Assembly (NCBI RefSeq): GCF_002198715.1
Contig: NZ_MWLK01000003.1
Span: forward strand, 1-64,000
Reading direction: 5' to 3'
Source: Rhodomicrobium sp. R_RK_3
Lineage (GTDB): Bacteria > Pseudomonadota > Alphaproteobacteria > Rhizobiales > Rhodomicrobiaceae
DNA: 64,000 nucleotides
A program made the position numbers and the translations under genes. Shown here in pieces: positions 20,675-30,806 of this stretch (positions within the stretch are counted from its first letter, which is position 1; every line of letters begins with the position of its first letter). The notes beneath the pieces were generated by a model. The model saw only the letters and a program-made list of their open reading frames with translations. It did no database searches and was not told where the DNA came from.

Positions 20675-23600
20675 ATGCGCATTTCGCATTTCTTCATCGA
20701 CCGCCCGATCTTCGCCGCGGTGGTCTCGATCGTTTTCATGATCCTTGGCGCTGTGTCCTTCGGCCGGCTGCCGGTCGCGCAATATCCCGAGATCGCGCCG
20801 CCCGTCATCAACGTCACCGGCCAATATCCCGGCGCCAGCGCCGACGTGGTCGCGGCGACCGTCGTCGCCCCGCTCGAGCAGCAGATCAACGGCGTCGAGA
20901 ACATGCTCTACATCTCGTCGAATTCGACGGGTGACGGGCGTTTCGCCATTGCCGTGACCTTCGAGCTCGGCACCAATCTCGACATCGCCCAGGTGCAGGT
21001 GCAGAACCGCGTCGCCATCGCCCAGCCGCGCGTCCCGGCGGATGTGCGCAATATCGGCGTGACGGTGGCGAAAGCCTCGCCCGACCTGATGATGGTCGTG
21101 CATCTCTATTCGCCCGACAAGTCGCGCGACACGCTGTTCATCTCCAACTACGCCAACGTCCAGGTCACCGACGTCCTGAACCGCGTCGACGGCGTCGGCT
21201 CGATCACCGTCTTCGGCAGCCGCGACTATTCCATGCGCATCTGGCTCGATCCGGACCGGATGCAGTCGCTCGGGCTGACCTCGAACGATGTGGTGGCCGC
21301 GCTCCAGGCGCAGAACGTGCAGGTCGCCTCCGGCGTGCTGAGCCAGCCGCCGGTCGACAATCCGCGCGCCTTCCAGGTTGCGGTGCAGACGCTCGGCCGC
21401 CTCGCCGACCCGGCCGAGTTTTCCAACATCCTGGTCAAGCAGACCGACAATGCCGTGGTGCGGCTGAAGGACGTCGCGCGCGTCGAGCTGGCCGCGCTCG
21501 ACTACACCACCAATTCCTATCTCGACCGCGATCCGGCCATCGGCCTCGGCATCTTCCAGCGGCCGGGCTCCAACGCGCTGGCGACCGCCAAGGCGGTGCA
21601 GGCGCAGATGGACCAACTGTCGAAGGATTTTCCGGCCGGGCTGAAATACACCATCGTCTACAACCCGACCGAATTCATCCAGCAGTCGGTCGACGCCGTG
21701 AACGAGTCGATCTTCGAGGCCATCCTGCTCGTGGTGCTGGTGGTCATCATCTTCCTGCAGACCTGGCGCGCCGCCGTCATCCCCATCGTCGCCATTCCCG
21801 TATCGCTGATCGGCACCTTCTTCTTCATGGGGCTGTTCGGCTTCTCTCTGAACAACCTGTCGCTGTTCGGCCTCGTCCTCGCCATCGGCATCGTGGTTGA
21901 TGACGCCATCGTCGTCGTGGAGAATGTCGAGCGCAATATCGAGAACGGGCTGTCGCCGCGCGAAGCCGCGCATAAGAGCATGGATGAGGTCGGCGCGGCG
22001 CTGATCGCCATTTCGCTGGTTTTGTGCGCGGTGTTCGTGCCGGCGGCCTTCATCACCGGCATTTCCGGCCAGTTCTACCGGCAATTCGCCCTCACCATCG
22101 CCGGCGCGACGATCATCTCGCTGGTCGTCTCGCTCACGCTCTCGCCCGCCATGGCCGCGCTGCTCCTGAAGCCGCATAGCGACAAGCATCGCCCGAGCCG
22201 CTGGTGGGAAAAGCCCTTTACCGGCTTCTTCAGGGCCTTCAACTGGGCCTTCGACAAGCTGTCCTTCGGCTATGGCTGGCTGACCGGGCGGCTCGTCCGC
22301 TTTGCCGTGCTGATGCTGATCGCCTATGCCGGCATCATCGCCTTCGGCCTCAACGAGTTCCGCAAGGCGCCGGGCGGCTTCATCCCGCAGCTCGATGCCG
22401 GCTATCTGATCGTCGTCACCCAATTGCCCGGCGGCGCCGCGCTCGCCCGCACCGACGCGGTCAACCGGCGCATCGTCGATACGGCGCTGAACGTGCCGGG
22501 CGTCGCCCATGCCGTGAACATCGTCGGCTTCTCCGGCGCGACCTTCACCAATGCCCCCAATGCCGGCGCCACCTTCGTCGTGCTCGATCCGTTCGAGGCG
22601 CGTGCGAAAAACCCGCAGCAATCGGCGGCGGCGCTGCAGGCGACGCTGACCCAGAAACTCTCCTCGATCCAGGAAGGCCTCATCGTCGTGGTGCGGCCGC
22701 CGCCCGTGCGCGGCATCGGCAATGCCGGCGGTTTCCGCATGATGGTCGAGGATCGCGGCGGCCTAGGGCCGGAGGCGCTGCAGGGCGCCGTCCAGGCCAT
22801 GACGGCTCGCGCCGCGCAGACGCCCGGCGTCGCCCAGGTCTATTCGCTGTTCGAGACCTCGACGCCGCAGCTCTATCTCGACATCGACCGCACCAAGGTA
22901 CAGTTGCTCGGCGTCCGGATGGGCGATGTGTTCGCGGCCTTGCAGACTTTCCTCGGCTCGACCTATGTCAACGACTTCAACCTGCTCGGCCACACCTACC
23001 GCGTGACGGCGCAGGCGGATTCGGCCTACCGGCTCGACCCCAAGGACGTGCTGAAGATCCGCGTCCGCAATTCGGCGGGCGAGACGGTGCCGCTCGGCTC
23101 CTTCACGACCTTGCGCGACATCTCCGGCTCCTACCGCGTGCCGCGCTACAACCTCTACCCCGCCGCCGAGCTCGACGGCGCGGCTGCCCCCGGCTATTCG
23201 GCCGGGCAGGCGATCCAGACCATGCAGCAGCTCGCCGCCGAGACCCTGCCGCAGGGCTTCAGCTACGAATGGACGACGCTGGCCTTCCAGCAGATCCGGG
23301 CGGGCAATACCGCGACCTTCGCCTTCATCCTGGCGGTGGTGTTCGTGTTCCTGGTGCTCGCGGCGCAATATGAGAGCCTGACCTTGCCGCTGGCGGTCAT
23401 CCTGATCGTGCCGATGTGCCTGATCGCCTCGATCACCGGCGTGCTGCTGCGAGGCCAGGACAACAACATCCTGACCCAGGTCGGCTTCATCGTGCTGATC
23501 GGCCTTGCGGCGAAGAACGCCATTCTGATCGTCGAATTCGCCAAGCAGCTCGAGGATCAGGGGCGCGACAGCCGGACCGCCGCCGTCGAGGCCGCGCGGC

Positions 23601-23854
23601 TGCGGCTGCGGCCGATCCTGATGACCTCGCTCGCCTTCATCTTCGGCGTGGTGCCGCTGGTCTGGGCGGTCGGCGCGGGCGCGGAATTGCGCCAGACGCT
23701 CGGCACGGCGGTCGCCTCGGGCATGATCGGCGTGACGGTGTTCGGCCTGATCTTCACGCCGGTGTTCTACGTCATCAGCCGCTGGCTCGCCAATCTCAGG
23801 CGCAAGCCGCAGCCGGCGCCGGGGCCAGCCCCGACACCCGCTCCGGCGGAATAA
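20675..23854 (+). CDS. RND multidrug efflux pump, HAE1 family
   Basis: The protein is 1059 aa, the usual length for AcrB/MexF-type pumps. It starts with MRISHFFIDRPIFAAVVSIV and has the large-loop/12-helix plan. The proton-relay Asp pair lies in IGIVVDDAIVVVENVER, and the second-half motifs include GLAAKNAILIVEFA, whose Lys is conserved. It exports hydrophobic compounds using the proton gradient. It lies 24 bases after the adaptor and is clearly co-transcribed. Convergent with the peroxidase gene, with a GC-rich hairpin between them. Which drugs or metabolites are exported is unknown. Confidence 0.95.
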   Translation: MRISHFFIDRPIFAAVVSIVFMILGAVSFGRLPVAQYPEIAPPVINVTGQYPGASADVVAATVVAPLEQQINGVENMLYISSNSTGDGRFAIAVTFELGTNLDIAQVQVQNRVAIAQPRVPADVRNIGVTVAKASPDLMMVVHLYSPDKSRDTLFISNYANVQVTDVLNRVDGVGSITVFGSRDYSMRIWLDPDRMQSLGLTSNDVVAALQAQNVQVASGVLSQPPVDNPRAFQVAVQTLGRLADPAEFSNILVKQTDNAVVRLKDVARVELAALDYTTNSYLDRDPAIGLGIFQRPGSNALATAKAVQAQMDQLSKDFPAGLKYTIVYNPTEFIQQSVDAVNESIFEAILLVVLVVIIFLQTWRAAVIPIVAIPVSLIGTFFFMGLFGFSLNNLSLFGLVLAIGIVVDDAIVVVENVERNIENGLSPREAAHKSMDEVGAALIAISLVLCAVFVPAAFITGISGQFYRQFALTIAGATIISLVVSLTLSPAMAALLLKPHSDKHRPSRWWEKPFTGFFRAFNWAFDKLSFGYGWLTGRLVRFAVLMLIAYAGIIAFGLNEFRKAPGGFIPQLDAGYLIVVTQLPGGAALARTDAVNRRIVDTALNVPGVAHAVNIVGFSGATFTNAPNAGATFVVLDPFEARAKNPQQSAAALQATLTQKLSSIQEGLIVVVRPPPVRGIGNAGGFRMMVEDRGGLGPEALQGAVQAMTARAAQTPGVAQVYSLFETSTPQLYLDIDRTKVQLLGVRMGDVFAALQTFLGSTYVNDFNLLGHTYRVTAQADSAYRLDPKDVLKIRVRNSAGETVPLGSFTTLRDISGSYRVPRYNLYPAAELDGAAAPGYSAGQAIQTMQQLAAETLPQGFSYEWTTLAFQQIRAGNTATFAFILAVVFVFLVLAAQYESLTLPLAVILIVPMCLIASITGVLLRGQDNNILTQVGFIVLIGLAAKNAILIVEFAKQLEDQGRDSRTAAVEAARLRLRPILMTSLAFIFGVVPLVWAVGAGAELRQTLGTAVASGMIGVTVFGLIFTPVFYVISRWLANLRRKPQPAPGPAPTPAPAE

Positions 23855-23862
23855 GGCTCATG

Positions 23863-23886
23863 CGGGCGGCGGCAACGCGCCGCCCG
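23863..23886. terminator. Bidirectional hairpin between convergent genes
   Basis: A perfect 9-bp inverted repeat, CGGGCGGCG (23863-23871) and CGCCGCCCG (23878-23886), has a 6-nt loop and occupies the 46-bp gap between the convergent efflux-pump and peroxidase genes. There is no U-tract on either side, so termination strength is uncertain. Confidence 0.5.
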
Positions 23887-23900
23887 GATCGCAGCAAGCC

Positions 23901-26900
23901 TCAGCCGACGATGCCGATGAAATCGGCCTCGGTGATCAATTGCGCGCCGCTGCCGCTGACCCCTTGCAGGTGGATGCTGGCGCCGTGGTCGATGGTCACC
24001 AGCATGTCGGCGCCGAGGTCGGCGATGGTGACGCGGGCGGCGAAATCCGCCGCGTCGATGCCGAAAGCCGTCAGGTCGATCAGATCCTGGCCGCCGGCCG
24101 GATTGGCGTCGAAGCCGATGATGGTGTCGGCGCCGAAGCCGGGGCCGAACACGAACATGTCGTTGCCCGCGCCGCCGTTCAGCACATCATCGCCCAGGCC
24201 GCCGATGAGCACGTCATTGCCCCCGTCGCCGTTCAGCGTGTCGGCGCCGTCGCCGCCATTGAGGGTGTCGGCGCCGCCGCCGCCGCTCAGCACGTCATTG
24301 CCGCCGCCGCCGGTGATGACATTGGCGAGGCCGTTGCCGGTCGCGGCGAACGCGCCGGTGCCGGTGAAGCTCAGATTCTCCACATTCGCCGACAGGGTGT
24401 AGGCGCTGCTCGCCGTGAACACGCTATCCACGCCCGCATTGGCCGCCTCGGTAACGGTGTCGCCGGCATCGGCGTAGTAGGTGTCGTTGCCCGCGCCGCC
24501 GGCCAGCCTGTTGGCGTTCAGATTGCCCGCGAGCGTGTCGTCGCCGCTGCCGCCGGTGACGTTCTCGATATTGGCGATGGAGGCGAAGCCCGAGGCGGTG
24601 GCCGCCGCCAGATCGACGCCGACGGCCGCCGACGATCCGGCATAGTTCAGCGTGTCGCTGACGCCCAGCAGATCGGCGGTGACCGCTTCGACGCCGATGA
24701 TCGAGCCATTCTCGAAGCTCGTTAGCGCGGTGCCGTCGAAGAACACGTTGAGCACGTCGTTGGCCGCCGTGCCGGTGATGTGCAGCGTATCGAAACCCGC
24801 GCCGCCATCGACGAGATCGGCGCCGTCGCCGAAGCCGTAATGGAAGACATCGTCGCCATCGTCGCCGAACATCAGGTCCGCCGCCGCCCCTCCGGTGATC
24901 GTGTCATTGCCGGTGCCGCCATGCAGGATGTCGGCCGCCGCGCCGCCTTCGATGCTGTCATTGCCGGCGCCGCCGTCGATGATGTCGAGGCCCGCGCCGC
25001 CGATCAGGTGGTCGGCGCCGGCCAGGCCGTTGATGATGTCATTGCCGCCGGCGCCGTCGATGGTGTCGGCGCCTTCGGTGCCGGTCAGCGTGTTGGCGGC
25101 ATTGGTGCCGGTGAGGGTGATGCCGGGCAGGGGCGAGACCGCCGCCGTGGCGCCGCTCGCCGCGCTGTCGGCGAAGCCCTGGCCGTCCGTGTAGGCCGCC
25201 GAGACCGAGATCGCATGACCGACATCATCGGCGCCCAGCAGCAGGGTCGAGCCCGTTGCGCCGCCGATGGCGACGCCGTCGCGCAGCCATTGGTAGCTGG
25301 CCGCGCCGCCCGCCCCGTCCGGATCGGCGCCGAGCACCGCCGACAAGGTTTGCCCCTGCGCGGCGGTCCCCGCGATGGTCAGCGCCGCCGCGCCGTCATC
25401 GACCGCCGCCACGCTGAGCGAGACGGTCTTGGCCGTGCTATCGAGCGCGCCGTCATTGACGACATAGGAGAAGCTTGCCGCACCGGCGAAATTGGCCGCC
25501 GGGGTGAAGATGTAGGTGCCGGTCGCCGGATCGATGCTGACCGTGCCGTGGGCGGCGCTGTCGGGCACCAGCTTGAAGGTCAGCGCATCGCCATTGATGT
25601 CGGCGCCGGGCAGCAGCACGCCGGTGATGGGCGTATCCTCCGTCCCACTATTGGCTTCCGGCGTCGCCGACACTGTCGGTGCGGTGTTCAAGGGCGTGAC
25701 CGCCCCGGTCGGCGCGCTGGTGACGGCTTCGGCAAAACCCTGGCCGTCGACATAGGTCGCCTTGGCGGCGATGACGTGGCCGACATCGCCCGCGCCGAGC
25801 GTGAAGCTCGTGCCATGCGCGCCCTGGATGACGGCGCCGTCGCGCAGCCATTGGAACACCGGCGTGGTGCCGGGGCCGTCCGGGTCGGGGCCGAGGATCG
25901 CGGTCAGCGTCTGGCCCTCCGAGGCGGTGCCGGCGAGGGTCAGCGCGGCATGGCCGTCATTGGTGGGCAGCACGTTGATGATGAAATTATCGGTGACGGA
26001 GAGGCCGCCGGCATCGGTGACCTTGACCCGCACATCGATCGGCCCGGCGAAATTGGCGGGCGGCGTGCCGGTGACGCGGGCGCCGGTGACGAGGCCGGTC
26101 GCGTCGGTCAGCACGGTGAAGGTGAGGCCCATCGTCGAGAGCGGGTCGCCATTGGCGAGGGTCGCGGTGTAGACGAGCTGGTTGGCGGGCGTCAGGTCAT
26201 CGGTGAAGGTCGTCAGCAGCGACAGGAAGATGCCGGGCCGCGTCGCCGTCCCGAGCGGGGCGTCCTCATGGCCGGTGGTGTCGGGCAGGCCGGGCTGGGC
26301 GACCTGGCCCACCACGGTCGGCGCGTGGTTGACGACGGGGTTGGTGACCAGCAGCGCGGTCGGCGGCGAGACGATGGTCTCCTTGACGCCGAGCCCGTCG
26401 ATGAAGCTGGCGACGACCCGCAGCGGCGTCCCGACGAGGGCGTCGGTCGGGGTGAAGGTGAGGCCGTTGGCGCCCTGGATCGAGATCCAGGTGGGCGGAT
26501 TGCCGCCGACGCCGAGCTGTTCCTGATATTGCCACTGGATGGTCAGCTCGTTGACGGGGATGTCGATGCGCTCGAATCCGGCCGTGGCGGGATCGAGCAC
26601 GCCGTTGACGCGCACGCCTTCGAAATCGTTGATCGCCGCCTGGAAGGTCAGCGTGTCGCCGACCGTGACCGCTCCGCCCGCCCCCACCGGGGCGCCATTG
26701 TCGAACAGGGTGATGGTGCCCTCGGCGACGAAGTCCGGCAGGTTGAAGTTGAACGGGTTGTCCAAGGTCACATCGGCGAATTGCAGGCGCTCGATATTAT
26801 AGAGCGTGTCGATGCCGTCATTGGTGACCGCCGCCGCGCCGCCCCCCGCGCCGCCGCCGCCCGCCACCGGCACATGGGTGACGCGGAGTGCGACATTGCC

Positions 26901-29900
26901 GTCGCTGCCGAAGATCAGCTCGCCGGTATTCGGGTCGGTCGCCAACTCGATCAGATAGTTCGCCGAAACGTCGGAGAACACGGCGGTGTCGATGTCGCCC
27001 GCCGTCAGCGCCGCGCCAGTTTCGGGATCGAAGGTCGGGCGCACCGCCTGATCGTAGAGGATTTCGCGGACGATCTGCGCCCCGGCATGGGCGCCGCCGA
27101 GCAGTTCCACATGCAGGCGGGCGTCGCCGTCGATGATGTCGTTGCCGCCGCGCCCCTCGATGAAGTCGCTGCCGCCGCCCCCGAACAGGATGTTGCCGTC
27201 CGAGAAGGAGACCGGGCCCTCGGGGAAGTAATCGGCGAGGCCGGTGATCAGATTGACGTTGTTGAGGACGTTGAACGGATCGGCGAGGGCATTGTTGGTG
27301 CCCTGGATGATGTCGTCGAAGCGCGAGCCGCTCGCCGCCTCGGTCTCGACGAAGACGTCGCGGATGGCGTCGCCCCCCGGCGCGCCCGGCTGGGCGATGA
27401 ATTCGCGCAAGGTCATGTCGATGCTGACGCCTTGCGTCTCGTTTTCCCAGGAGGCCCAGTCGAAGCCGAGCCGGCCCTCGAACTTGTCGAAGCCACCGAG
27501 GCCGAGCATGATGTCGTCGCCGCTAAAACCCTGCATGCGGTCGCCCTGCGCGCCGCCGTCCAGCACGTCATTGCCCTGGATCAGCGGCACCTGGCCGGTG
27601 GGCGCGCCCTGGTCGCCGACCAGCAGGTCGCCGCCATTGCCGCCCGCCACCCAGTCATCGCCCTCATTGCCCTCCAGCTCGTCGTCGCCGTCGCCGCCGA
27701 AGATGATGTCGTTGCCGAGGCCGCCGAGCGCGTTGTCGAGCCCGGCCGGGCCGGAGAGGCCGGTATCAATGAAATCGTCGCCGTCGCCGCCGAAAATGAT
27801 GTCATCGCCGATGCCGGCGTAGATGGTGTCGTTGCCGGCATCGCCGTGGATAGTGTCGTCGCCGGCGCTGTCGCTGATGGTGTCGTTGCCGGTGCCGCCA
27901 TAGAGGAAGTCGTTGCCGTTGCCGCCGTCCAGCCAGTCGTTGCCGCCATCGCCCCAGACGGTGTCGTCATCGGCCTGGCCGGACAGCAGGCGGTCATCGC
28001 CCTCGGTGCCGCCGAGCACGATGGTGTTGCCGAAGAAATTGTCGTCGCCGATGAAATGCACGGTGCCGTCGGCCAGTTTCTCCACCAGCAGCGCGCCGGT
28101 GACGGGGTTGCGCAGCCAGGTCGCGGGATCGTCGGTGACGGCGCCCGCCTCGACCGTATATTCCGGCGTCAGGAAGATGCTGGCGGGCAGATGCTTGGCG
28201 CCGGTATTGGCCTGGATCAACTCGGCGAAGGAATTGGCCTCGATCTCGCTGCCGAAATGGGTGCCCTCAAGCCGCGGCAGGTAATAGAGCCGGTCGCCGT
28301 CCTGCAGGCTCTCCATCTGGGTTTCGAAGATGAAATTGAAGGTCGAGCCGAGCAGGCCGCCGAACAGGTTCTGCTTCTCGGCAAGGCCGCCGATCCACAG
28401 ATCGACCGTATCCAGGCCGGTGATCGAGCCTGTGCTCCATTCGGCGTGGACGGCGAGCGGGTTGTCCAGATCGTTCGCATAGGCCCCGAGGCTATGCATG
28501 AAGTCATAGGCGTCCTGGCTGAATGCGGGATTGGCGTGGGTCGGATCGCTCGGGTCGAGCAATTGCGAATGCAGGATGAGGTCGAGCGCCGCCGCCCGCT
28601 TCTCTTCCAGCGTCGTCGCCGAGGTGATCGAGGAATGGGTGCCATAGGCGGCGATGAAATTGACGATCGAGGCGTCGTGCTTGAGAAACTGCCGGAATTC
28701 GTCCCAATTCTCGTAGGGCTTGAGCGTCGTGTCGTGGGTCTGGCTGTAGATCTCGTTGCGCAGGAGATTGAGCGGGGCGACGCCCGTGTCGCGGCCGCGC
28801 GCGATATTGAGGGCGGCAAGGTCAAGCGGCAGGCCGAGCAGATTGTTGCGCAGCGCGCCGGTGACGAATTCGTCGATCTCGGAGCCGACCTGATGCGTGG
28901 TGCCCTGCACGATCTCCGCCGTCATGTCGGCGCCGCCGGAGGCGAAGAGCAGCGGGTTGGTGAAGGCCTGGATCAGCCCGGCATTGGTGACGATGGGCTG
29001 GCCGTTGGCGTCGAGCTTCGGGGTGCCGTCCGGATTGAGCTCGAAAATCGGCACGTTCTCGTCGAGCATGGAATGGCCGAAGCGGTAGACCGCATTGGCG
29101 AATTCCGAGACGATGGCCGCGTCGAGATGGATGTCGGTATTGCCGAAGACGTGCACGGTCGGCGCGATCTTCCGCGCGAATTCCTCAAAGACCAGATGCT
29201 GATATTGCGTCTCGGTGCCGAATTTGGCGACCTGGAACAGCCGCTCGCCGTTCCACTCATTGTCCTGGATGCCGTCGGCCAGATTGGCGCCGGGCAGCAC
29301 CCAGTTCAGCGCGAAGGAAACATCGCCATTGGCGAGCTCGGTCTGGATCAGGTCCTTCACCTGCTCGATCAGCCGGTTGTGCTCGTCATGGAAGATGGTG
29401 TGGACGGCAGTCAGCGCGATGTTCTCGTTCGCCCGCCCGTCGCCCGCGACGTAATGGGCGTCGAGCAGTTCATTGTCGTAGAAGCCGGCGGCGGGCGTGT
29501 TGCCGGCGACGCTGTCATCGTCGGCCTGCAAGGCGGCGCCGGTCTGCTCGTTGAAGGGCAGGGCGAAATGGGCGGTGTCGTCGATGAAGGCGTGGCCGGT
29601 ATAAACCACATGCGCGTCCGGATCGTTCGGATCGGGATGGGTAAGGTCGAGCCCTTCGGCGGTCCCTTCGACGAGCGTGGTCGAGCCGTCAGCGTGCTGC
29701 ACGACGACCTGCGCGTAGCCATTCGCTCCGGGGATGAAATTGCCGTAGGCGTCCGTCGCCAGCAGCGGCACGTCGCGGCTGTTGTAGTCGGTGAGGATGA
29801 TGCCGAGTTTCAGCGCATTGGCCTTCAGGTCGGCCCAGGTGGCCATGCCGCTATTGTCGTCGGCGGTGCCGTCGATATTGTCGGGGCCGGCGGCGTGCTG

Positions 29901-30806
29901 CAGCAGCTTGCCGCTCGAATGCAGATTGCCGTCCGAGCCGGTCATGTACTCGCGCAGGAAGACCTGATGCGAGGGATGCGAGGAGTAGGTCTGGTTCTGG
30001 TCGACGAAAGGCGTCGTGGTGTTGAGGTTCTGGTGGATGTCGTCGGCGGTGCCGGTGATGCCGTCGGCGCCGGGCAGCACGGCGATGTCGGTGGCGCGCG
30101 TCAGCACCATGAAATTGTTCGGGCTGCCCTCGACATAGAGCGGGTCGTCCGGCAAGAGCGGGATGAACACCGTGCCGTTGCCGCCCTTGGCGATGGAATC
30201 GAGGCCGTGGTCGAAGAACTGGCCGAAGAAGGTGGTCCAGGCATTGAATGGCGCGGACAGGCCCGCATCCGGCGTAATGTTGCCGATGAACAGGTTGGAG
30301 CCATCGGCGGGCAGCACGTCGTCGGCGGTGCCGTAGACGCCATCGGCGCCGGGCATGGTCAGGCCGGTCGGGTTGGTGGGGAGGACGGTGTAGCCGTCGC
30401 CGAGCTGGGCGCCGAAATGCTGCGCCGCCTCGACGGCGGCCGGATTGTTCGAGCTGAGGTCCGAGATCAGGTTCGAGATCGTGCGCGGTGCGGTATCGAC
30501 GACGATGTCGCCGGGTTCCGTGCTGGCATAGGACGTCGTCATCGTATCACCGGCGACGCCCGGATTGGGGTCGAAGATGGTGCCGTCGATATTGACCTGC
30601 ACGGTCTGGAAATATTGCGTGGTCTGGGTCGGGAAGGGCTGGTCGGCGGAGCCGTAATCGCTCTGGCCGGGAACGGCGTTGTTGTCGGTGCCGGCGACTT
30701 CGCGCAGTCCGAAGGGCAGATGGGGGTTGACCGGCGGCTGCCCGGACTCGGCCTGCAGGATTTGCGTCAATACGAATTGCAGATCGGACTTGTTAAACGC
30801 GACCAT
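23901..30806 (-). CDS. RTX animal-type haem peroxidase (2302 aa)
   Basis: The start is ATG 30806, with a G-rich ribosome site GGGGGGAAAA just before it. Residues ~100-860 form an animal-type haem peroxidase domain. The distal His is His200 in FGQFFDHGLD. Catalytic Arg458 and haem-linking Glu461 lie in DGRANENIALTAVHT. The proximal His578 lies in YRFGHSML. The residue after Glu461 is Asn where myeloperoxidase has the Met that forms a second haem bond. After it come RTX calcium repeats (~940-1100 and ~1209), a Gly/Ala linker (~1314), Ig/cadherin-like modules (~1500-1890), more RTX repeats (~1906-2000, ~2155-2216) and a C-terminal type I secretion-like end homologous to that of the protein at 378-6527. 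It is expected to be secreted and to oxidise halides or organics with peroxide, but the substrate is unknown. Confidence 0.93.
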   Translation of the reverse strand: MVAFNKSDLQFVLTQILQAESGQPPVNPHLPFGLREVAGTDNNAVPGQSDYGSADQPFPTQTTQYFQTVQVNIDGTIFDPNPGVAGDTMTTSYASTEPGDIVVDTAPRTISNLISDLSSNNPAAVEAAQHFGAQLGDGYTVLPTNPTGLTMPGADGVYGTADDVLPADGSNLFIGNITPDAGLSAPFNAWTTFFGQFFDHGLDSIAKGGNGTVFIPLLPDDPLYVEGSPNNFMVLTRATDIAVLPGADGITGTADDIHQNLNTTTPFVDQNQTYSSHPSHQVFLREYMTGSDGNLHSSGKLLQHAAGPDNIDGTADDNSGMATWADLKANALKLGIILTDYNSRDVPLLATDAYGNFIPGANGYAQVVVQHADGSTTLVEGTAEGLDLTHPDPNDPDAHVVYTGHAFIDDTAHFALPFNEQTGAALQADDDSVAGNTPAAGFYDNELLDAHYVAGDGRANENIALTAVHTIFHDEHNRLIEQVKDLIQTELANGDVSFALNWVLPGANLADGIQDNEWNGERLFQVAKFGTETQYQHLVFEEFARKIAPTVHVFGNTDIHLDAAIVSEFANAVYRFGHSMLDENVPIFELNPDGTPKLDANGQPIVTNAGLIQAFTNPLLFASGGADMTAEIVQGTTHQVGSEIDEFVTGALRNNLLGLPLDLAALNIARGRDTGVAPLNLLRNEIYSQTHDTTLKPYENWDEFRQFLKHDASIVNFIAAYGTHSSITSATTLEEKRAAALDLILHSQLLDPSDPTHANPAFSQDAYDFMHSLGAYANDLDNPLAVHAEWSTGSITGLDTVDLWIGGLAEKQNLFGGLLGSTFNFIFETQMESLQDGDRLYYLPRLEGTHFGSEIEANSFAELIQANTGAKHLPASIFLTPEYTVEAGAVTDDPATWLRNPVTGALLVEKLADGTVHFIGDDNFFGNTIVLGGTEGDDRLLSGQADDDTVWGDGGNDWLDGGNGNDFLYGGTGNDTISDSAGDDTIHGDAGNDTIYAGIGDDIIFGGDGDDFIDTGLSGPAGLDNALGGLGNDIIFGGDGDDELEGNEGDDWVAGGNGGDLLVGDQGAPTGQVPLIQGNDVLDGGAQGDRMQGFSGDDIMLGLGGFDKFEGRLGFDWASWENETQGVSIDMTLREFIAQPGAPGGDAIRDVFVETEAASGSRFDDIIQGTNNALADPFNVLNNVNLITGLADYFPEGPVSFSDGNILFGGGGSDFIEGRGGNDIIDGDARLHVELLGGAHAGAQIVREILYDQAVRPTFDPETGAALTAGDIDTAVFSDVSANYLIELATDPNTGELIFGSDGNVALRVTHVPVAGGGGAGGGAAAVTNDGIDTLYNIERLQFADVTLDNPFNFNLPDFVAEGTITLFDNGAPVGAGGAVTVGDTLTFQAAINDFEGVRVNGVLDPATAGFERIDIPVNELTIQWQYQEQLGVGGNPPTWISIQGANGLTFTPTDALVGTPLRVVASFIDGLGVKETIVSPPTALLVTNPVVNHAPTVVGQVAQPGLPDTTGHEDAPLGTATRPGIFLSLLTTFTDDLTPANQLVYTATLANGDPLSTMGLTFTVLTDATGLVTGARVTGTPPANFAGPIDVRVKVTDAGGLSVTDNFIINVLPTNDGHAALTLAGTASEGQTLTAILGPDPDGPGTTPVFQWLRDGAVIQGAHGTSFTLGAGDVGHVIAAKATYVDGQGFAEAVTSAPTGAVTPLNTAPTVSATPEANSGTEDTPITGVLLPGADINGDALTFKLVPDSAAHGTVSIDPATGTYIFTPAANFAGAASFSYVVNDGALDSTAKTVSLSVAAVDDGAAALTIAGTAAQGQTLSAVLGADPDGAGGAASYQWLRDGVAIGGATGSTLLLGADDVGHAISVSAAYTDGQGFADSAASGATAAVSPLPGITLTGTNAANTLTGTEGADTIDGAGGNDIINGLAGADHLIGGAGLDIIDGGAGNDSIEGGAAADILHGGTGNDTITGGAAADLMFGDDGDDVFHYGFGDGADLVDGGAGFDTLHITGTAANDVLNVFFDGTALTSFENGSIIGVEAVTADLLGVSDTLNYAGSSAAVGVDLAAATASGFASIANIENVTGGSGDDTLAGNLNANRLAGGAGNDTYYADAGDTVTEAANAGVDSVFTASSAYTLSANVENLSFTGTGAFAATGNGLANVITGGGGNDVLSGGGGADTLNGGDGADTLNGDGGNDVLIGGLGDDVLNGGAGNDMFVFGPGFGADTIIGFDANPAGGQDLIDLTAFGIDAADFAARVTIADLGADMLVTIDHGASIHLQGVSGSGAQLITEADFIGIVG

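Noticed and set aside
19397-22621. A 1074-codon minus-strand open frame opposite the efflux genes
   Set aside because: The opposite strand encodes complete adaptor and RND pump proteins; this frame has no recognisable motif.
19460-23854. Adaptor and pump as the type I exporter of the RTX proteins
   Set aside because: The pump is an RND protein, not an ABC transporter, and the adaptor is a lipoprotein of the drug-efflux kind.
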